NCBI GenBank assembly: GCA_024529925.1
Contig: JAFEUB010001186.1
Location: 1 to 64,000 of the forward strand
Length of the DNA stretch: 64,000 bases
Reading direction: 5' to 3'
DNA from: Ophthalmolycus amberensis
Taxonomy: Eukaryota; Chordata; Actinopteri; Perciformes; Zoarcidae
A program made the translations under genes and the position numbers. Each line of letters opens with the position of its first letter. Position 1 is the stretch's first letter. The notes beneath the pieces are model-generated. The model made no database searches, was not told the DNA's origin, and saw only the letters and a program-made list of their open reading frames with translations. This document shows positions 57,607 through 64,000 of this stretch, piece by piece.

Positions 57607-57820
57607 CTGATATCTCTGGCAAACTTTCTCATTTGGAGATTGTACTATGTTTTATCTTTTACAGCTTACATGACTATTGTCCTGCTCTGCCATGTCTTTC
57701 CTCGTCTCTCCCTCTTGTGTCGCGGTGTGTGTAAATGTCACTCGAATCAGGAAACTTATCAGAATACTCATATCTGGCCGAGCTGCAACACGTAACAGCT
57801 GCAACAAATCATGTGTGTGC

Positions 57821-57897
57821 GGCTTTTATTTTAAAATGGGGTGGGTGTGTGTGTGTGGGGGGGGTCCTCTAAAAGTCTCCAAGACCTGAAATGACTG

Positions 57898-57936
<39 letters not shown>

Positions 57937-57937
57937 G
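57821..57937. repeat. Compound microsatellite block B, duplicate of block A
   Basis: ggcttttattttaaaatggg, a short GT tract, nine G, tcctctaaaagtctccaaga, cctgaaatgactgtat and (GA)n repeat the order of block A 461 bases downstream. The unique parts match with only a few substitutions. Confidence 0.9.
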
Positions 57938-57969
57938 AGTGTATGTGCGCGTGTGTCTGTGAGTCTGTG

Positions 57970-58966
57970 TGTTTATCAACATCACTAATTGGCTCAATCG
58001 CAACCACCTGTGTGCCTGAAGCCATTTCATGGAGATAAAACAGGGAAACACCTCTCAAACAAATCCTCAAAACTCCCATAACCGTAGCTCCTATTGCTCC
58101 GATATTAATAATTGAGAGGAAGGATGAGTTGAAGAACAGATCCTGTAAAAATTGTGTCTGTAGTGTAAAAATGTGGCTTAATTGGCGATCTAGAAATGGG
58201 GTACCGTGTTCTGTGGAAGATGTTTTTGAAGCAAAATTTAACATTGGTCTCTATGGAGCAGAAAGTTGGTTTTCCTCTCAATTAACGGCTTCCGTGTTCG
58301 AATGTGGAAATCTGTGGGATTCCACAGTAATTTGTCTACGACAAGGACAATATTAGCTACTTCTACATCCAGAAATGATGCATGAAGAGTGAAGATGGTG
58401 GACACAGTGGCAAAATACAAATCTTTTTTTCACAAGAATCTCAAGCTGCTCTTCACTCTAGCGGTGACATCACGCACTCTAAGCTGCGCAATACACATCC
58501 ATTATAAAGTCAGAAAAGGGCTGAAAAATCATAAAAGTTAAATTGCTGCAGTTCAAAAAGTTTAAAAGATATCAAAAAAGCTGAATCATGTTGGCAATAG
58601 TTAAGGATTTTCTCAACATTTGAAAGTTGAAATGGTGTCTGTAGCTGAAAGTATGAGGAAGTTGAAGGATTTGAAAGTTGAAGAAGTTTAAGAGGATTTG
58701 AAAGTTGAAGAAGTTTAAGAGGATTTGAAAATATTCTCCAGAGATCCCATTGAAAATAAAAAGCTTAATAATTCAAAAGGTTTAAAGGTTAGAAATATGA
58801 AAAGTCATCGCACCCCTCTGGTGAAAGAGCTGAACATTTTGATAGTTGAATGGTTTCTGCAGCTTAAAAAATGAAGGAGAAGAAGAGGTGGGACGGAAGA
58901 AATAGAAGTTGAATAAAGATTCGAAGAACATAATTGTTGGAATGCTTAACAGCATTCCAACAATTA
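57970..58966 (+). mobile_element. Interspersed repeat family R1, long copy 3 with terminal hairpin
   Basis: The segment 58750-58875 matches copies 1 and 2 (gcttaataattcaaaaggtt, gaaaagtcatcgcacccctc, gctgaacattttgatag). Upstream sequence (cccataaccgtagctcctat; gcggtgacatcacgcactct) is in the style of a roughly 1-kb non-coding fish DNA element I recall. It ends in a perfect 16-bp inverted pair TAATTGTTGGAATGCT/AGCATTCCAACAATTA with a four-base loop (58931-58966). Inside, ggatttgaaagttgaagaag is tandemly repeated (58665-58727). No transposase is present. The 5' boundary is approximate and the superfamily is not determined. Confidence 0.6.
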
Positions 58967-59985
58967 TGAATTAGCAACCAAAAAAACCTGTTTATTTTTA
59001 ATTGGTCAAAACAGAAACTATCATGTAGTAAAAATGAAGAAAGGTTAACCGTGGGAAACTTGGCACCACACTGAAAAATACAAAAACAATAACATGAGAA
59101 AAGATTAATAAAATATGAAAACAGGGACGTAGGAATAGAAGCTGGTAAATGTATGCATTCCACTGTGTCTGTGAGGTCTGAGCAGCTTTGTCATCATGGA
59201 GGAAATAATAAACACTCAGTTAAGGTTCGGGAATGGTCGTGATAAGGTAAAGAAAATATATAAAAAAGTTGATGCAGACAAGAAAGGAACACCTGTTTCT
59301 GTGTTAAAGTCCAGGTCCTCGACCCATCCATCTATCCACACCTCGCCCCTGTGCAGACTTTGTTGCTCGATAACAACGTCATTTGGCTTCTTTGCATCAT
59401 AACTCGTACCGCCACTAGAGGGGTTTGACACTGTCTACACTACAAGATGTGGAAATGTTCAGAGTTACTATGTCACCAGTTTTAGAGAATAACTGAACCA
59501 GTCCACCCTTAAAAAAAAAATAAACGAAAATTTCCCATGCCATGTCTTAAACTCACTAAGACACTTAATCTCCTTAAACCTTGGTTGACACAAGTGCATG
59601 ATATTGATGTTTCTCTTCACCGATGTATCGCCTTCCCTCCTGCACAAAAACTCCCCAAGCTGTTGCAATAAAAAAAATAGTAGCTGCTTGTTAAAACCCT
59701 CCTGATAGCTGCAGTTGCGCTGACTGTGTTCACACACTGGCAGGAAGAATGGGAACGCAGAAGACAGCCTGTCCACCTTTGGCACCATGGGCGCACTTTA
59801 ATCAGCCCACGTCTTAGTGTCCTCAGACCGGTTAAACAAGAACATGCTCTTCTTTCCTGTCGAATGCTGCAGCCCAAGAACGTGTCCTCGGTGGGCGACC
59901 AGAGCCAGGTTTTAATAGAGGTTAAGACAAGTCTCACCCTGGAGCAAGCGTCTGCACCCTCAGAGTCACGTCCCCCAGCAGCCAC
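58967..59985. other. Unassigned stretch
   Basis: A run of ten A lies at about 59511. The overlapping ORFs at 59617-60033 (minus) and 59726-60217 (plus) are open for about 140-160 codons but match no family I recognise, and their ends run into CA repeats. Confidence 0.4.
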
Positions 59986-59989
59986 ACAT

Positions 59990-59990
59990 G

Positions 59991-60021
<31 letters not shown>

Positions 60022-60473
60022 ACACAGACACACACAGCGACGCTACCCTTCAGGTGCAGTGTGTTCTTTATCGAAACAGACGATCCAACCAGGAGAGGTA
60101 GTACAACCCACGTGCAGGAAGCAACAATGCCTCATTCCTTCAGATATGGAGAGCAAGAACAAAACACACACACTAAGACACACACACACACACAAACGCA
60201 CAAAAACAACAAAGTAGTTCTAGGCTGCGCCAGGTCAGAGCAGCAAAGCAAAGCTAATGGATGCAGACAATAGGTGTGTGTGTGTGTGTATAATAATGTG
60301 TTTGTGTGTGTGTGTGTGTGCCATATGTAGACAGACTAAGTGTGTGTGTGCACGTATGCATCGCTAAGGGCCATGTGTGACCCTGACCTCAACCACTTGC
60401 ATGACCTCAGCATGTGCGTAACTACTGTGGCCTGATGGTGAAATCACGTGTGTGTGTGTGTCTGTGTGTGTGT

Positions 60474-60504
<31 letters not shown>
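59990..60504. repeat. Microsatellite cluster: (CA)n followed by several (GT)n
   Basis: (CA)n at 59990-60036 with regular gacaca interruptions, shorter CA tracts near 60179-60194, then GT tracts at 60274-60290, 60303-60320 and 60448-60504. The CA and GT tracts are mutually complementary on one strand. Confidence 0.93.
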
Positions 60505-62310
60505 AACGTCAGTGTGCAGAAGCACAGAAGCAGCAGGGTAAGTTAGTGAGACTGTAAAGTAAAGAAAAGCCAGCATTCATCGCCTGCATGAGCTGAATAC
60601 ACAGATACACAGATTGGACATAATTATACACTGGTTTTGTTATACTTGGCAGATTGATGGGATTAATATTTAGGGTTATTGATCCGTCCCATCTCGTTCC
60701 ATAAAATATCATTGAGAAAATCTAGTTTTCTTTGTTGTTATGGTAATTCATTCAAGAGATTTGTTTTTACTCAAGGCTCCTTTGACAGCGACTTTAGCTC
60801 AACTTGCAGGGCAGGAAAGTTTATCCGTCTGTTTCTTATTCATTTGCAGCATTTGTACTTCAGAAAGGCAGATCTTTAGACCTTTGTACAATGTGTTATA
60901 ATCTACTTATAGCACTTTATAGTTTTAGATTGATGTCATAACAATCCATCATGTTTCTTCACACAAATAATAACACAGTATGGACAATTTGATAATGACT
61001 TATAAGGTCAAGTATATTAATACATAATTAGTCTCTCACCTATTTTGCTAAGGAGCATAGTGTATTATGAAACCAGTGATTATGATCACTGTTAGAACGC
61101 ATTAGAATGTGATCTTCAGCGATTCTAAGCAGGTCATTGTTTGCTATAAAAATAAAACAAATCACATTTTATGTGTTCTTGCACATACATTATTAATTTA
61201 TAATTGTTTTTATGACAACTATGGGAATTATAAAGCACTATGATCCTTGCAAAGAGAAAACAAACCCTCAGCAATTAGTATTATGATACTCAGCTTTAAT
61301 ATGAGTAATGACTATTGTTATGAAGCATTATAAATATGAGTGCTTCTAACTATAATTATACAGTGCAATATGCAGATTAGATTGCATTACAAGTATGTTA
61401 ATAATGCATTATAGACATAGAAAGTGCTAACTTAGCAGTAATCACACTATAAAAGGCCCAACACAAGCTACTCTTCCTGACTTTTGAAATATCTTTGAGA
61501 TGCAGCACCGTTAAACATAATGCTTAGGTGAGGAAACATCAGTAGACTGGCAGTCCTTCCCTCTGTATGTCACACTATAAAATTGGTTTGATATTTGCTA
61601 GAATGCCAGCACAATGTGTTCACCAGCAAAAAAGGTGGAAATCTACAAAACGCTAATGATACAGAATCCTCTCTTTCCTGTTCGGAACACTCTGTACCAA
61701 ACCGTATTACAGCTGCTGTCCAAGGTGCTGATTGTGACTCTGCAGCTGTCCATGGAGCTTAGTTCTCTCAGTGGGGGCAGAATTCCTGCTGTCCTCCAAG
61801 GATGAGACACAATCTCAACAGAATTCTACAACTGTTATTGTTATTTCTATGTGCTGATTTCAATGTATTGCCCAGTATGTTGATGGATAACATCTGTAAC
61901 AAAAGCACAGGCTTATGTAGTGAAACAATGCATGCAAATGCAGGAGCACCAGCTTGGTTTGCAATTCTTGCACTTTTATTTTTATATCTTTGAACGAATA
62001 ACCCTGGGATTTATTATTGATCCTCCATAAAGTTACAGAATGCAGAGGAGACAGATTGAGACAGCAATGGTCAAAATTGATGCAGATTCTTGCATATCCT
62101 GATTATAAGCCCTACATATGAAGGTCAAAGTCCAAAACTACACTTCCTATATTGCAATTCAAAGGTGTCTCTTTGTCAGACCCTTCCTACCTGGTACATG
62201 ATCGTTGTGTTAGCTTTGTGTTTTGTTAGACTCAAGTAAAGTCTCACCAAAGTTACATTATTCTGCAGCCCAATGTCCAAGAGAAAAAACTGTTGGCATT
62301 GTTGGTATCG
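60505..62310. other. Unassigned AT-rich stretch, possibly old repeat at 60880-61450
   Basis: From 60880 to 61450 words such as agcactttatag, gcattataa, gcattacaagtatg and aatgcattatagac recur at irregular spacing, a style seen in some AT-rich fish repeats. No gene recognised. Confidence 0.35.
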
Positions 62311-62313
62311 CTT

Positions 62314-62626
62314 GAGGTGACTGTGGCTCAGGGGTAGAGCGGGTCGTCCTTCAATCAGAAGATCCCGGGCTCTGCTAGTCCATGTCGATGTGTCCTTGGG
62401 CAAGGCACTCAACCCCAAATTGCTCCGGAAAATACATCAAATTGCCTTTGGTGTAGTCCTGATGGGCTGGTGGCACCTTGCTTGGCAGCCCCTACCATCA
62501 GTGTATGAATGGATGACTGACGTGTAGTGTTAAAGCGCTCATCGGAAAACTAGAAAAGCGCTACACAAGTACAAGTCCATTGACCATTTTACCATTTTAC
62601 CATATTACCATTTTACCATTTTACCA
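62314..62626 (+). mobile_element. tRNA-derived SINE with ATTTTACC tail
   Basis: The head has an A-box-like gtggctcaggggtagagc and continues gggtcgtccttcaatcag, aagatcccgggctctgc. The box-B region is altered (gatcccgggc rather than gttcgaatcc). The body includes gtgtccttgggcaaggcact, ccaaattgctccgg, gcagcccctaccatcagtgt and gaatggatgactgacgtgta, followed by aaagcgctacacaagtacaa and gtccattgacc. The 3' tail is a short repeat of ATTTTACC (62585-62626). SINEs are transcribed by RNA polymerase III from their tRNA-like head and are copied by a partner LINE that recognises the tail. No exact target duplication was identified. Confidence 0.85.
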
Positions 62627-62769
62627 GTGCTCTCTGATACGTTGAATGTGGCATTTTCACATTCAGTCAGAGCAAGTGCTGCAGTATATCGAGCAAGCGT
62701 TATTGAAAGATACATGGTAAAATAGCGAGTATAACAAGCAATGAAAGACCAGTAGGGTGTGTGGTTGTG

Positions 62770-62995
62770 TTGGATGGGTCAAACAAACACAGGACTCTCA
62801 GCCAGTAGACCACTGTTAGAGTCCCGTGGGAAAGCAAAAGTCAACATTGACTTTACGCTTGTTACGTAAGAAAGTCGGCTAAGGGCGGTTGTTATTTATT
62901 CACGTTGTTACGGATGTCATATTACGTTATGATTTCAACACAAACCATTTGACTTCAACCAAGTAGTTTTGTTGCCTGAACCTAACCAATCGTTT
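62770..62995 (-). repeat. Dispersed percomorph-type repeat, copy C (reverse)
   Basis: ggatgggtcaaacaaacaca, ggactctcagccagtagacc, tcacgttgttacggatgtca and ttttgttgcctgaacctaac are the reverse-strand counterparts of words in copies A (23195) and B (38343). It is the longest copy in the window. Confidence 0.55.
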
Positions 62996-63340
62996 AACAA
63001 CCTCAACCACAGGTCATCGTGTGTTTCTGCAAGCTTGACACATGTAACATATTTGTGAAAGATATTTTATGTTCAGAAACGCAGACATTTAATCTATCTG
63101 TTTCAAGAAACGTACAATGCCAACATTTTTCTGCCGACTGGGTTTCACCGGGTGTGTTGAATGCAGTCTCTCTTCCAGGAATATGAAGTAATCCTAACCT
63201 CGAATAGCATTTCTTTTTTTACTGCCCCCAGATGCAGCAGAAACACATCTTAAAAGCGACATAAGAGATGAGTGTTACGGATGTAATGTGCATAATTAGA
63301 CGCTATCGAGGCTAAACAGACCGTCGTAAAGGATGTAAAT
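62996..63340. other. Unassigned stretch
   Basis: No gene or repeat recognised. Confidence 0.4.
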
Positions 63341-63349
63341 CATTTAGCG

Positions 63350-63795
63350 GGTCGTTCCACATCACAGAGAGACACAGAGACGGAAAGAGAGAGGCAGGAA
63401 AAAACAAAGTTGAGAGGACCGAAATAGAGGAACACAAAACAGATACAAAGCTGTGAGTCATAAAAGAGAGACGGAGGAAACAGCCAGAGTGGGAGAGAGA
63501 GACAGAGCCTCCAAAGGCTGTTCAAATAAAACCAGCTAAATTAGTTGATTATATAAATAAGCTCGGAAAACAGAGAGGAAAAACACAGAGCGAGGGAGGA
63601 AGAGAAAGGCCAGAGGGAAGGAGCGCGCCATGGATAGAAGAACAGCAGAGAGAGAAGTGGGTACCAATTAATTTTGAGGTTTGAAATTAAAACGGCGAAA
63701 TGATCCGATTATCTAAACAAACCAAGTGATTTGAGTTCAAAGGGAGACGTGGAAGAGAGGTGGAGAGAAAGAGGAGGAAGCAAGAGTCATTAAAA
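63350..63795. repeat. Purine-rich low-complexity stretch
   Basis: The plus strand is rich in GAGAGA, GGAGG and AAGAG words (for example 63360-63400, 63465-63510, 63570-63660 and 63745-63785), with unique sequence between. No gene recognised. Confidence 0.55.
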
Positions 63796-63962
63796 ACAGC
63801 TGAATCAAACACTATTTCCAAACAAGCTCAGAGATTTGCAATGCTAATCATGGCAGGGAGCGAGGTCAGCACACCACTACAATCACTGGAGAATAATCTT
63901 TCTCATGCGGCAAAATGAACAAACTTAGTGGCTCAACCAGAATATGACCGAGCTGCTCAGGA

Positions 63963-64000
<38 letters not shown>
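63963..64000. repeat. (CA)n microsatellite at the window edge
   Basis: About 18 CA units run off the end of the window, so the true length is unknown. Confidence 0.96.

Noticed and set aside
59617..60217. Overlapping ORFs of 138 (minus) and 163 (plus) codons
   Set aside because: Both run into CA/GT repeats, show no domain and are on opposite strands of the same unassigned segment; neither has start or splice support.
62320..62375. tRNA-like sequence considered as a functional tRNA gene
   Set aside because: The box-B region and acceptor stem do not fit a working tRNA, and a SINE body and tail follow directly.

Overview
This window looks like non-coding DNA from a ray-finned fish, most likely a percomorph teleost. 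I found no complete protein-coding gene, no rRNA gene, no functional tRNA gene and no CRISPR array. The vertebrate call rests on very many (GT)n/(CA)n microsatellites, the scarcity of long ORFs outside repeats, and CpG-poor AT-rich sequence. The teleost call rests on L2-type LINE 3' ends, a tRNA-derived SINE, a hAT and a Tc1/mariner DNA element, and several dispersed repeats that I recognise only from general familiarity with fish genomes. The region is best read as intergenic or as part of one or more very large introns.

Layout. 1-6.6 kb: unassigned sequence, a purine-rich tract, one weak candidate first coding exon (3251-3288) and clustered GT/CA tracts. 6.68-7.56 kb: a pentamer-based GGAGA/GGAGC/AGAGA minisatellite. 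7.73-8.08 kb: a short GC- and CpG-rich island. 8.20-9.03 kb: a complete non-autonomous hAT element with an exact 8-bp target duplication. 9-20 kb: mostly unassigned, with dispersed-repeat fragments and a truncated SINE. 20.04-21.17 kb: a complete-ended Tc1/mariner-type element with TA duplications that carries only the Arg/Gly-rich start of a transposase. 21-37 kb: unassigned sequence with repeat fragments and microsatellites. 37.05-37.23 kb: a decayed reverse transcriptase fragment with a YADD box. 40.9-42.3 kb: an LTR-like stretch with a 36-bp-type minisatellite. 43.26-44.18 kb: a 5'-truncated L2-type LINE. 51.5-52.1 kb: an ACCACCAGCT-type minisatellite. 55.8-59 kb: a dense cluster holding two copies of one interspersed repeat, a second near-identical LINE end in reverse orientation inside a TAG-rich tract, and a duplicated compound microsatellite. 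62.3-62.6 kb: a full-length-looking SINE with an ATTTTACC tail. 62.8-64 kb: a fish repeat fragment, a purine-rich tract and a terminal CA run.

No genes work together here. The biology visible is mobile-element insertion and decay, and tandem-repeat expansion. Family names rest on motifs, terminal repeats and target duplications read by eye; no database search was possible. I saw no convincing new molecular system. The most informative structures are the hAT and Tc1/mariner insertions with intact ends, the paired LINE copies, the LINE insertion flanked by long imperfect direct repeats, and the duplicated compound microsatellite.
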